A stretch of DNA of 64,000 bases from Flavobacteriales bacterium (GTDB taxonomy: Bacteria > Bacteroidota > Bacteroidia > Flavobacteriales_F > PHOS-HE28), in the NCBI GenBank assembly GCA_016716605.1, contig JADJWA010000001.1, positions 434,001 through 498,000 on the forward strand, in the 5' to 3' direction. This document shows, piece by piece, positions 26,071 through 34,062 of the stretch. Both the position numbers and the translations under genes were made by a program. The notes under the pieces are model-generated. The model ran no database searches, had not been told where the DNA came from, and worked only from the letters and a program-made list of their open reading frames with translations. Numbering within the stretch: the first letter of the stretch is position 1; each line of letters opens with the position of its first letter.

Positions 26071-27091
26071 CCCTTTTCTCGTAGATGCGTTCGATGATCT
26101 CCACCACCTTGAGGCCCTCGAGGGCGTTGGTGGTGAGCGTTGTCCTTCCTTTCAGCGTGTCCACAACGTTCTCGATGATGAAGCCGTGGTTGTTGGCGCT
26201 GCCCTTGTAGGCGCCGTAGTCGTTGGCCGGATTGGTGGGCGCCAGCTCGGGCATGGAGTAGCCGGCGATGTGGCAATGCTCCACCTGGTCCATGTACTGC
26301 CCGCCGATCTTCACGCTGCCTTTGGAGCCGATGATGGTCATGCTGCTCTCCAGGTTCTTGTCCCACACGGCCGTGCTGTAGTTGATGCAGCCCATGCCGC
26401 CGTTGCGCAGGCGGAAGCTCACGATGCCGGTGTCCTCGAATGCGGTGAGGTCCTGGTGCGCGAAATCGGCGAAGCGGCCCTCGATCTCCGAAATGTCGCC
26501 GAAGAGCCAATACAGGATGTCGATGAAGTGGCTGAATTGCGTGAAGAGCGTTCCGCCATCGAGATCGGAACTGCCTTTCCAGGTGCCGGCCTTGTAATAG
26601 CGGGCGTCCCGGTTCCAGTAGCAGTTCACCTGCACCAGGTGGATATCGCCCAGCAGGCCTTGGTCCACCACGCCCTTGATCCATTGGCTCGGCGGCGAGT
26701 ACCGGTTCTGCATCACGCCGAACACGGTGCGGTGCATGCGCAGCGCGGTGTGGATCACCGCTTCGCCGCTGGCCCTGGTGAGGGCCATGGGCTTCTCGCA
26801 GACCACGTGCTTGCGCGCCTCGAGGGCCTTGATGCTCTGCTCGGCGTGCAATCCATTAGGCGTGCAGATGTTCACCACCTCGATGCCCGGAACAGCTGCA
26901 AGCATGGCGTCCATGTCGGTGAAGAAAGGGGCATCAAGCACCTCGATGCCAAGCTCACCCTTGGGCCTGGTGTCGCACAAGGCCACCAGTTCGCACTCCG
27001 GGTGCCGCTGGATCATCTCCGCGTGCCGTTTACCGATGTGGCCGCAGCCCACTACGGCGAACTTGATCTTCTGTTCCAAGGGCGTGGGCAT
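26054..27091 (-). CDS. Gfo/Idh/MocA oxidoreductase, WbpB/WlbA-like 3-dehydrogenase
   Basis: 345 residues. Rossmann motif VGCGHIGKRHAEMIQRHPEC near residue 14, then EKPMALTRASGEA (the family EKP motif) and the active-site helix WKGSSDLDGGTLFTQFSHFI, whose DGGTL..HFID pattern is seen in WlbA. Its likely job is oxidising C3 of UDP-GlcNAcA to the 3-keto sugar. It overlaps the downstream dehydrogenase gene by 17 nt and starts 3 nt after the acetyltransferase stop, so it is in one operon. Confidence 0.9.
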   Translation of the reverse strand: MPTPLEQKIKFAVVGCGHIGKRHAEMIQRHPECELVALCDTRPKGELGIEVLDAPFFTDMDAMLAAVPGIEVVNICTPNGLHAEQSIKALEARKHVVCEKPMALTRASGEAVIHTALRMHRTVFGVMQNRYSPPSQWIKGVVDQGLLGDIHLVQVNCYWNRDARYYKAGTWKGSSDLDGGTLFTQFSHFIDILYWLFGDISEIEGRFADFAHQDLTAFEDTGIVSFRLRNGGMGCINYSTAVWDKNLESSMTIIGSKGSVKIGGQYMDQVEHCHIAGYSMPELAPTNPANDYGAYKGSANNHGFIIENVVDTLKGRTTLTTNALEGLKVVEIIERIYEKRDEQPV

Positions 27092-27094
27092 GGC

Positions 27095-27667
27095 TCAAGC
27101 AATGCGTGTCACGCGCCCGTTCTTCAGTTCGTAGCGCTGACCACTCTCTAGGCATTCTGCCTCACCTGCATCGTTGAACTTCAGCTTGTGTCCGAACTCG
27201 CTCATCCAGCCGGTCTGCTTCGCGGGATTGCCTATCACCAGTGCATAGTCGGGTACTTCCTTCGTCACGACCGCACCTGCGCCGATGAAGGCAAACCGGC
27301 CAATGTCATGCCCACAGATAATGGTGGCATTGGCCCCGATGGAAGCACCCTTTTTCACAAGTGTGCGAAGGTATTGGTCCCTCCGTGCTACGGCACTGCG
27401 CGGGTTGATGATGTTGGTGAAGACCATGCTCGGCCCCAGGAACACATCGTCCTCGCACTCCACGCCGGTATAGATGCTCACGTTGTTCTGCACCTTCACG
27501 CTGTTCCCAAGCTTCACGCCGGGGCTCACCACCACGTTCTGGCCGATGTTGCAGTTCTCCCCGATTGTACACCCAGGCATGATGTGCGAAAAATGCCAGA
27601 TGCGCGTGCCCTCACCAATAACGCAGCCCTCGTCAATGACGGCGGTGGGGTGGGCGATGTAGGGCAT
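27095..27667 (-). CDS. Left-handed beta-helix acetyltransferase, WbpD/WlbB-like
   Basis: 190 residues of hexapeptide repeats (GCVIGEGTRIWHFSHIMPGC, GENCNIGQNVVVSPGVKLGN) with the trimeric LbH fold, followed by a short C-terminal tail. It should transfer acetate from acetyl-CoA to the 3-amino group, the last step before UDP-GlcNAc(3NAc)A. ATG 27667 is used; a TTG at 27685 would add six residues. TACCTTCG at 27694-27701 (- strand) lies 26 nt upstream, so this is probably the first gene of the operon running down to 22965. Confidence 0.9.
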   Translation of the reverse strand: MPYIAHPTAVIDEGCVIGEGTRIWHFSHIMPGCTIGENCNIGQNVVVSPGVKLGNSVKVQNNVSIYTGVECEDDVFLGPSMVFTNIINPRSAVARRDQYLRTLVKKGASIGANATIICGHDIGRFAFIGAGAVVTKEVPDYALVIGNPAKQTGWMSEFGHKLKFNDAGEAECLESGQRYELKNGRVTRIA

Positions 27668-27788
27668 GGGAAGAGGCTCCGGCAAAGGGGTGGCGAAGGT
27701 ACCGAAGGCAGGGGCATGGGAAAGGGGCGGCAGCCAAGGGGTGAAAGGGACGTCTGAGAGGTAGATTCACGGTCCCAACGCCTTGGAC

Positions 27789-28718
27789 ATGAGAGGAACT
27801 TTGACGCTGGTGCTAGCTGCTGCTTCGAGCCTGGGAGGGATGGCGCAGCAATGGTGGGCACCTGGGGCTTGCTGGCTTTACCAAGGCGACGCCATAGGGG
27901 TCCTTCGCGACCATCACTACCAGTACACTAACGATACCGTGGTGGATGGGATGCAAGCACAGGTGGCGCTCTACACGCTGGTAGAACATATACCCAATGG
28001 ACCGACCAACACCTACATCAGCAAGGAGTACGTCACTTGGCAGGACAATGTCGTCCTGCACAGAAACACTTGGCCATTCCCACCCTATCCATTCTGGAAC
28101 GATTGGGATACGCTCTATGTCCTAGGCGATGTGGGAGATCGTTGGTGGCCGATGTACGCCGACACTTCCTGTCCACCGCGTGGCATGCTGGAGATACAGT
28201 CCGTAGGCACAACGACCATTGACGGTGTGGATCTCGACTCTTGGGAACTCGCGTACCTCAATATGGATGGCCTGCCTTGGCTCGAACCGATGTTCATCCC
28301 GGGAGACTCGCTGAACGTGATCGCCCGTATTGGCTCTCGACCAAGGAGGCCACTATTCACCAGTTGTCTGGAAGACCCATGGTTCGACCCGGAAATCATT
28401 CAACTGATTCACTACTCTGATAACGAGATTTCCTTCCCATCCGGATCCGGTTGCGACATCACCACGTCCTTGCCTGATGATTCAACATCCGCTCCGATGA
28501 TTGCTCACCCCAACCCCGGCGGCGATCACTTTATCCTTGACAACATCACGCCCATCACCATCGCCGTCCGCGATGCACTTGGGAGGATCGTGCACTCTGA
28601 ATCGCGCTTGGCTCCGGCTGCACGGGTCAGGACGGAGCATTGGCCGCAAGGCACCTACATCATCAGCTTGGCCCCAGCCTCTGGCGAGCAGCGGAACATC
28701 AAATGGGTCAAACAGTGA
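27789..28718 (+). CDS. Secreted protein with C-terminal T9SS sorting domain (tandem paralogue 1)
   Basis: 309 residues. The signal peptide (about 1-20, ending GGMAQ) is followed by WWAPGACWLY, a central beta-rich region with DRWWPMYADTSCPPRGMLEI, and a C-terminal type A sorting domain (HPNPGGDHFILDNI, DALGRIVHSE, GTYIIS, KWVKQ). It is therefore exported and probably cell-surface attached. The function of the body is not recognised. Its closest visible relative is the next gene. Base composition is more AT-rich than the flanking sugar genes. ATG 27789 is preferred to TTG 27783. Confidence 0.82.
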   Translation: MRGTLTLVLAAASSLGGMAQQWWAPGACWLYQGDAIGVLRDHHYQYTNDTVVDGMQAQVALYTLVEHIPNGPTNTYISKEYVTWQDNVVLHRNTWPFPPYPFWNDWDTLYVLGDVGDRWWPMYADTSCPPRGMLEIQSVGTTTIDGVDLDSWELAYLNMDGLPWLEPMFIPGDSLNVIARIGSRPRRPLFTSCLEDPWFDPEIIQLIHYSDNEISFPSGSGCDITTSLPDDSTSAPMIAHPNPGGDHFILDNITPITIAVRDALGRIVHSESRLAPAARVRTEHWPQGTYIISLAPASGEQRNIKWVKQ

Positions 28719-29659
28719 AGAAGACGCTTCTCCTTTTTCTGCTTTCTGTTCAAGGTGGCGGTGTTCTGGCACAAGGTTTCTGGGCCCCCGGCGCCTGCTG
28801 GGTCTATGAGCAGCTTCATTTAAGCCCTTATCTCGACATCTACATGTACACCGGCGACACCATGATTGATGGCTTGCTGGCCCAGCAGTGCACCCGACGC
28901 ATCTGCTATCTGAACTATGTCTCCGGAGGCGGGGTGGATACTAGCTGTGTGAGCGACATCTGGGGCTTTAGGGATTGGGTTAGCCTTCAAGGGGATGTAG
29001 TTTATTACAAGCACAACGTTGCTGGAGGCTCGCCGTGGGATACTCTGTACTACCTGGGTGTGCCTGGCGATCGCTGGTGGCCCCCGACCACGCAGCCTAT
29101 GACGTGCGGCTACTTCGGCATGCTCGAGATACAGGACACCGGTCACATGGTGATTGGGGGAGAGAACCTTCGGACATGGAGCCTGGCCTATTTGGATTCA
29201 GCCGGAGTCTCAACATGGGGCAATGGGCAGCCTTTCGGGTCGGATACCTTGGCCATCATCGAACGAATTGGCGGGCTTCCAAGGAAATTCCCCCATTACG
29301 GTTACGATTGCTATGGGCCGATGGATCCTTCATTCTTTCGTTTGCAGCATTATTCAGATTGGCAGGTCACCACGGGAAGCGGTATCACTTGCGATATTGC
29401 GCTGGGGGCCGCTAGTCGCTCCATGCAAACTGCAATCTCGCTCGCGCCAAACCCCGGCGCCGTCCAGTTTTCGATCATCGGCATTTCGGCTTCTGCCTCC
29501 GTTGAAGTGCGCGACCCGCTCGGGCGGATGGTGCATTCGCAAGCCAACCTCCCCGAGAACGCACCCACCGAAACTTCGACTTGGGAGATTGGCACCTACT
29601 TCGTTTCCATCACTTCCGGCGATGGCAGAAGGCAGGTGCTGCGCTGGGTCAAGCAGTAG
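28703..29659 (+). CDS. Secreted protein with C-terminal T9SS sorting domain (tandem paralogue 2)
   Basis: 318 residues from ATG 28703, which overlaps the end of paralogue 1. A GTG at 28715 would give a cleaner signal peptide beginning MKKTLLLFLLS. It shares with paralogue 1 the motifs FWAPGACWVY, PGDRWWPP and FGMLEIQ, the ENLRTWSLAYLD region, several Cys residues, and a C-terminal type A sorting domain (LAPNPGAVQFSIIG, DPLGRMVHSQ, GTYFVSIT, RWVKQ). The two genes are a tandem duplication that has diverged. Export by T9SS is inferred; the molecular role is unknown. Confidence 0.82.
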   Translation: MGQTVKKTLLLFLLSVQGGGVLAQGFWAPGACWVYEQLHLSPYLDIYMYTGDTMIDGLLAQQCTRRICYLNYVSGGGVDTSCVSDIWGFRDWVSLQGDVVYYKHNVAGGSPWDTLYYLGVPGDRWWPPTTQPMTCGYFGMLEIQDTGHMVIGGENLRTWSLAYLDSAGVSTWGNGQPFGSDTLAIIERIGGLPRKFPHYGYDCYGPMDPSFFRLQHYSDWQVTTGSGITCDIALGAASRSMQTAISLAPNPGAVQFSIIGISASASVEVRDPLGRMVHSQANLPENAPTETSTWEIGTYFVSITSGDGRRQVLRWVKQ

Positions 29660-29661
29660 CC

Positions 29662-30660
29662 CTACTTCCTCACATACCCCTCGAAGCTGAAATGCTCCTT
29701 TTCGTTCAGCTCTTCCTTCGTCAAAGACTTGAAGTAGTCGTAGGTGATCTTCAGGCCCTCGGCGCGCGCCACCTTCGGTTCCCAGCCGAGCAGCTTCCTC
29801 GCCAGCGTGATGTCTGGCTGTCGCTGCATGGGATCGTCCTGTGGCAAGGGCTTGTACACCACCTTCTGCGTGGTGCCGGTGAGTTTGATGATCTCCTCGG
29901 CGAACTGCGCGATGGTGATCTCGCTGGGGTTGCCCACATTCACCGGGCCTGCGTAGTCGCTCAAGAGCAGTCGGTAGATGCCTTCCACCAGATCGTCCAC
30001 GTAGCAGAAGCTGCGCGTCTGCGAGCCATCGCCGAATACGGTGAGGTCCTCGCCGCGTAAGGCCTGGCCGATGAAGGCGGGCAGCACCCGGCCATCGTTC
30101 AGCCGCATGCGCGGGCCATACGTGTTGAAGATGCGCACGATGCGCGTCTCGAGGCCGTGGTAGGTGTGGTAGGCCATGGTGATGGCCTCTTGGAATCGCT
30201 TGGCTTCATCGTACACGCCGCGCGGACCGATGGGATTCACGTGGCCCCAATAGTCCTCGGTCTGCGGATGCACTTGCGGATCGCCGTACACCTCGCTGGT
30301 GCTGGCCACGAGGATGCGCGCGCCCTTCGCCTTGGCAAGGCCGAGCAGATTGTGCGTGCCCAGCGAACTCACCTTCAAGGTCTGGATCGGGATCTTCAGG
30401 TAATCGATCGGCGAGGCCGGTGAAGCGAAGTGCAGGATGTACTTCAGCTCACCAGGCACATGCACGAACTTGGAGACATCGTGGTTGTAGAATTCGAAGT
30501 CCTCGCGCTTGAAGAGGTGCTCGATGTTCTTCAGCCGTCCGGTGATCAGGTTATCCATCCCGACCACGTGGTAGCCCTCCTTCAGGAAGCGGTCGCAGAG
30601 GTGCGAGCCGAGGAAACCGGCAGCACCGGTGATGAGGACTCGCTCCTTCGCTTTCGTCAT
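29662..30660 (-). CDS. UDP-glucuronate decarboxylase (UDP-xylose synthase), extended SDR
   Basis: 332 residues. NAD motif GAAGFLGSHLCDRFL near residue 13, catalytic STSEVYGDP and YDEAKRFQEA (Tyr-x3-Lys), and the family motif RIFNTYGPRMRLNDGRV. It fits the UXS group that converts UDP-glucuronate to UDP-xylose, consistent with the UDP-glucose dehydrogenase gene that starts upstream 3 nt away. Its stop nearly abuts the convergent T9SS gene. A dTDP- or UDP-glucose dehydratase activity is a less likely alternative. Confidence 0.88.
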   Translation of the reverse strand: MTKAKERVLITGAAGFLGSHLCDRFLKEGYHVVGMDNLITGRLKNIEHLFKREDFEFYNHDVSKFVHVPGELKYILHFASPASPIDYLKIPIQTLKVSSLGTHNLLGLAKAKGARILVASTSEVYGDPQVHPQTEDYWGHVNPIGPRGVYDEAKRFQEAITMAYHTYHGLETRIVRIFNTYGPRMRLNDGRVLPAFIGQALRGEDLTVFGDGSQTRSFCYVDDLVEGIYRLLLSDYAGPVNVGNPSEITIAQFAEEIIKLTGTTQKVVYKPLPQDDPMQRQPDITLARKLLGWEPKVARAEGLKITYDYFKSLTKEELNEKEHFSFEGYVRK

Positions 30661-30663
30661 GGT

Positions 30664-31995
30664 TCAGGCGTTAGCCTTCGCGCGCACGTTCACGGTCTGA
30701 CGACCCACGCTCACGTAGGTGAATCCGAGCTTCTGCATCTCATCCAAGTCGTAGAGGTTGCGACCGTCGAAGACCACCTTCTCCCTGAGCAGCTCCGCCA
30801 CGCGCTTGAAATCAGGCGTGCGGAACAAGGCCCACTCCGTGGCGATGATCAGCGCGTCCGCGCCCTGGAGCGCTTCGTACTCATCCTTCGCGAAGCCCAT
30901 CTTCTCGCCCATCAGCTTCTTCACGTTGGGCATGGCCTCCGGATCGAATGCGGTGACGGTAGCGCCAGCGGCTACCAGCTCATCGATCACGTACAAGGCG
31001 GGTGCCTCGCGGATGTCGTCGGTATCGGGCTTGAAGGCAAGGCCCCACAGCGCGAAGTGCTTGCCGGTGAGGTCGCCGAAGTGCTTCTTGATCTTGGGGA
31101 TGATCGAGGTCTTCTGGTCCTCATTCACCTCCATCACGGCCTTGATGATCTGGAACTCATAGCCGGCATCGTTGCCGCTCTTGGCCAGCGCCTGCACGTC
31201 CTTGGGGAAGCAGCTGCCGCCGTAGCCGATGCCGGGGAAGAGGAAGCGCTTGCCGATGCGGCTGTCGGTGCCGATGCCGATGCGCACCTTGTCCACGTCG
31301 GCGCCCACGCGCTCGCAGAAGTTCGCGATCTCGTTCATGAACGTGATCTTGGTGGCGAGGAAGGCGTTGGCGGCGTACTTGGTCAATTCCGCGCTGCGCT
31401 CATCCATGAAGATGATCGGATTCCCTTGTCGCACGAAGGGCTTGTAGAGGTCCTCCATCACTTTCTGCGCACGAGGACTGCTGGTGCCTACCACAACGCG
31501 ATCAGGCTTCAGGAAGTCATCCACGGCGAAGCCTTCACGCAGGAACTCCGGATTGCTCACCACGTCGAACAGGTCCGCTTTGGCGTGCTTGGCCAGGGCG
31601 GCATGCACCTTCTCTGAAGTGCCCACGGGCACGGTGCTCTTGTCCACGATCACCTTATAATCGGTGATGATCTTGCCCAGGTCATCGGCCACGCCCAGTA
31701 CGTACTTCAGGTCGGCGCTGCCGTCTTCGCCGGGCGGCGTCGGTAACGCGAGGAAGATGATCTGCGCGTCCTTGATGGCGCTGGCCAGGTCGGTGGTGAA
31801 ATGCAGTCGGCCCTGACGGATGTTGCGCTCGAAGAGCACATCGAGATGCGGCTCGTAGATGGGCACTTTGCCATCCTTCATCATCTGCACCTTGTTCGCG
31901 TCGATGTCCACGCAGATCACGTGGTTGCCGGTCTCGGCGAAGCAGGTTCCTGTCACAAGGCCTACGTATCCTGTTCCTACTACTGCGATGTTCAT
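30664..31995 (-). CDS. ugd: UDP-glucose 6-dehydrogenase
   Basis: 443 residues. N-terminal NAD motif VVGTGYVGLVTGTCFAETGN, catalytic Cys in GIGYGGSCFPKDVQAL, and family motifs STVPVGTSEKV and GLAFKPDTDDIREAPALYVI. It makes UDP-glucuronate, the substrate of the neighbouring decarboxylase, three bases away. A perfect 20-nt palindrome lies 4 nt before its ATG. Together with the UXS-like gene it supplies UDP-GlcA and UDP-Xyl for surface glycans. Confidence 0.95.
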   Translation of the reverse strand: MNIAVVGTGYVGLVTGTCFAETGNHVICVDIDANKVQMMKDGKVPIYEPHLDVLFERNIRQGRLHFTTDLASAIKDAQIIFLALPTPPGEDGSADLKYVLGVADDLGKIITDYKVIVDKSTVPVGTSEKVHAALAKHAKADLFDVVSNPEFLREGFAVDDFLKPDRVVVGTSSPRAQKVMEDLYKPFVRQGNPIIFMDERSAELTKYAANAFLATKITFMNEIANFCERVGADVDKVRIGIGTDSRIGKRFLFPGIGYGGSCFPKDVQALAKSGNDAGYEFQIIKAVMEVNEDQKTSIIPKIKKHFGDLTGKHFALWGLAFKPDTDDIREAPALYVIDELVAAGATVTAFDPEAMPNVKKLMGEKMGFAKDEYEALQGADALIIATEWALFRTPDFKRVAELLREKVVFDGRNLYDLDEMQKLGFTYVSVGRQTVNVRAKANA

Positions 31996-31999
31996 GTTG

Positions 32000-32019
32000 G
32001 GGCGCGAAATTTCGCGCCC
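32000..32019. repeat. Perfect 20-nt palindrome just before the ugd start
   Basis: GGGCGCGAAA is followed at once by its reverse complement TTTCGCGCCC. It occupies most of the 46-nt gap between the aminotransferase stop and the ugd ATG. It could be a regulator site, an mRNA cruciform or hairpin controlling ugd translation, or a remnant of a terminator (no T-run). Confidence 0.6.
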
Positions 32020-32041
32020 GTACAGGCGCGATCGATTGGTG

Positions 32042-33169
32042 TTAGTTGAAGAAGCTCCTTACGGAGGAAGTGATGTGCGCCAGTTGCTGCTCGTCGAGCT
32101 CGGTGCTCATAGGCAGTGAGAGCACTTCGTGGGTGATGGATTCGGTCACGGGCAATGATCCTTCCGCGAAGCGGGCGGTCTTGTACGCGTTCTGCAGGTG
32201 GCAGGGTACAGGGTAGTAGATCATGGCCGGCACGCTGTGCTTCTCGAGGTGTTCCTTCAGCGCGTCCCGCTTACCACCAGCCACCTTCAGCGTGTATTGG
32301 TGGAACACATGGGAACTGCTCTTGCTCCGCTCGGGGATGCTGAGTCCGGGGATGCTCGAGAACGCTGCATCGTATGCGGAGGCCGCGCGGTTGCGCGCCG
32401 CTGCATAGGCATCCAGCCGACGCAGCTTGATCCTCAAGACGGCGGCCTGCATGCTGTCCAAGCGGCTGTTCACGCCCACCACTTCGTGGTAGTAGCGCAC
32501 ATCGCTGCCATGATTGCACACGCGTCGGATCCTCTTCGCCAGCTCATCGTCGTTGGTGAAGATGGCCCCGCCATCGCCGTAGCAGCCCAGGTTCTTGCTG
32601 GGGAAGAAGCTGGTGGTGCCGATGTGGCCGATGGTGCCGGCCTTCTTCCTCGTTCCGTCGGAGAAGGTGTAGTCGCTGCCGATCGTTTGGCAATTGTCCT
32701 CGATCACGAAGAGGCCGTGCTCCTGGGCGATGGCCATGATCGGCTCCATGTCGGCGCTTTGCCCAAAAAGGTGCACGGGCACAATGGCCTTCGTCCTCGG
32801 TGTGATCTTGCGCTTGATGTCGTCAGGGTCGATGTTGAAGGTTCCCGGTTGCACATCGGCGAACACGGGCGTGAGTCCCAGCAGGCCGATCACCTCCACG
32901 GTGGCCACGAAGGTGAAGGAGGCCGTTATCACCTCATCACCGGGCTGCAGGCCCAGCGCCATCATGGCGATCTGCAGGGCATCGGTGCCGTTGGCGCAGC
33001 CGATGCTGTGCTTCACGCTGAGGTAGGCGGATAGCTCCCTCTCCAGGTCCTTCACATCAGGACCATTGATGAAGATCGCGCTCTCCATCACGCGGATCAT
33101 GGCTGCATCCACCTCATCCTTGATGGCGTGGTACTGGCTCACCAGGTCCACCATCTGGATGGGCTTCAT
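32042..33169 (-). CDS. DegT/DnrJ/EryC1/StrS aminotransferase, WbpE/WlbC-like
   Basis: 375 residues, PLP-dependent. Family signatures are the N-terminal MKPIQMVDLVSQY, GCANGTDALQIAMMALGLQP, VIEDNCQTIGSDY and FFPSKNLGCYGDGGAIFTND, which holds the PLP-binding Lys in SKNLG. It likely aminates the C3 ketone made by the WbpB-like enzyme (27091), completing a WbpA/B/E/D set. ATG 33187 would add six residues (MQTSTP). TATCTTCG at 33215-33222 (- strand) is a candidate promoter box. Confidence 0.92.
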   Translation of the reverse strand: MKPIQMVDLVSQYHAIKDEVDAAMIRVMESAIFINGPDVKDLERELSAYLSVKHSIGCANGTDALQIAMMALGLQPGDEVITASFTFVATVEVIGLLGLTPVFADVQPGTFNIDPDDIKRKITPRTKAIVPVHLFGQSADMEPIMAIAQEHGLFVIEDNCQTIGSDYTFSDGTRKKAGTIGHIGTTSFFPSKNLGCYGDGGAIFTNDDELAKRIRRVCNHGSDVRYYHEVVGVNSRLDSMQAAVLRIKLRRLDAYAAARNRAASAYDAAFSSIPGLSIPERSKSSSHVFHQYTLKVAGGKRDALKEHLEKHSVPAMIYYPVPCHLQNAYKTARFAEGSLPVTESITHEVLSLPMSTELDEQQLAHITSSVRSFFN

Positions 33170-33280
33170 CGGGGTCGAGGTCTGCATGCGCAATGGATTC
33201 GGTGAAAGCGGCGCCGAAGATAGAACGTGGCTGCTGCGCACCCTGTGCCGCGCGGACGCGCCCCCGCCCGCGCCCCGCGC

Positions 33281-33288
33281 TACTTTCG
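33281..33288 (+). promoter_or_regulatory. -7-like box upstream of the 33313 gene
   Basis: TACTTTCG lies 24 nt before ATG 33313 and back-to-back with the TATCTTCG of the divergent aminotransferase gene (33215-33222). Confidence 0.4.
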
Positions 33289-33312
33289 CCGCGCTGCCAT
33301 CAGCACGTCCGA

Positions 33313-34062
33313 ATGCGCATCAACCTGCTCCCTTTCCTGCTCGTCCCGGTGGCGGCCTGTGCGCAGGAGCTGAAGAGCATCCAGAAGGAGCCGATCCCGT
33401 TGGTGAGCGTGCAGGTGGGCTACGCGCACCAATGGCCAGGCGGCGATCTGGCACTGCGCTTCCGCGATAACAGCAACCTGGGGGTCGGCATCTGGCGCAA
33501 AGGCGAGAAGCAATGGCTCCTCGGCGTGGAGGCCGGTTTCCTCTTCGGCAACAAGGTGATTGAGCCTGGCATGCTGCGCAACCTGATCAACAGCGCCGGG
33601 CAGGTGGTGGATCAGGATGGCATCATGGCCGATGTGTTCCTGCTGCAACGCGGATGGGCGCTTTTCGGCGTTGCAGGGAGACTGATCCCCGTGATCGGCC
33701 CCAACCCTAACAGCGGGCTGGTGCTGAAGATGGGCGGGGGCTATATGCGCCACAAGGTGCGCGTGCAGACGCAGAAGAACGTGGTGCCGCAGCTCGAAGG
33801 CGAATACCTCGAAGGCTACGACCGCCTGACAGCAGGCCCAGCGGTGCTCAGCTACGCGGGCTACCAGCACTATGGCAAGCGCCGATTCGTGAACTACCAC
33901 ATTGGCCTGGAGGTCATGGCTGGGTTCACGCAGCCGTTGCGGGCATTCAATTTCGATACGGAGCGGTACAACAGCGGCGATCGCTTCGACCTGCTCACCG
34001 GGATCCGCGCCGGGCTGAGCCTGCCGATCCACCGCAAGCCCGACGAGAAGTTCCGGTACTGA
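33313..34062 (+). CDS. Hypothetical outer-membrane-type beta-barrel protein
   Basis: 249 residues with a signal peptide (MRINLLPFLLVPVAACAQ). Alternating hydrophobic and polar strands with many Gly and aromatic residues follow (YAHQWPGGDLALRFRDNSNL, LLGVEAGFLFG, YHIGLEVMAGFTQPLRAFNF), as expected of a small outer-membrane barrel. The last residues (RKPDEKFRY) include the aromatic C-terminal residue typical of such proteins. The stop is immediately followed by the waaA ATG, so the two are co-transcribed. A role in envelope or LPS biogenesis is inferred from context only. Confidence 0.72.
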   Translation: MRINLLPFLLVPVAACAQELKSIQKEPIPLVSVQVGYAHQWPGGDLALRFRDNSNLGVGIWRKGEKQWLLGVEAGFLFGNKVIEPGMLRNLINSAGQVVDQDGIMADVFLLQRGWALFGVAGRLIPVIGPNPNSGLVLKMGGGYMRHKVRVQTQKNVVPQLEGEYLEGYDRLTAGPAVLSYAGYQHYGKRRFVNYHIGLEVMAGFTQPLRAFNFDTERYNSGDRFDLLTGIRAGLSLPIHRKPDEKFRY

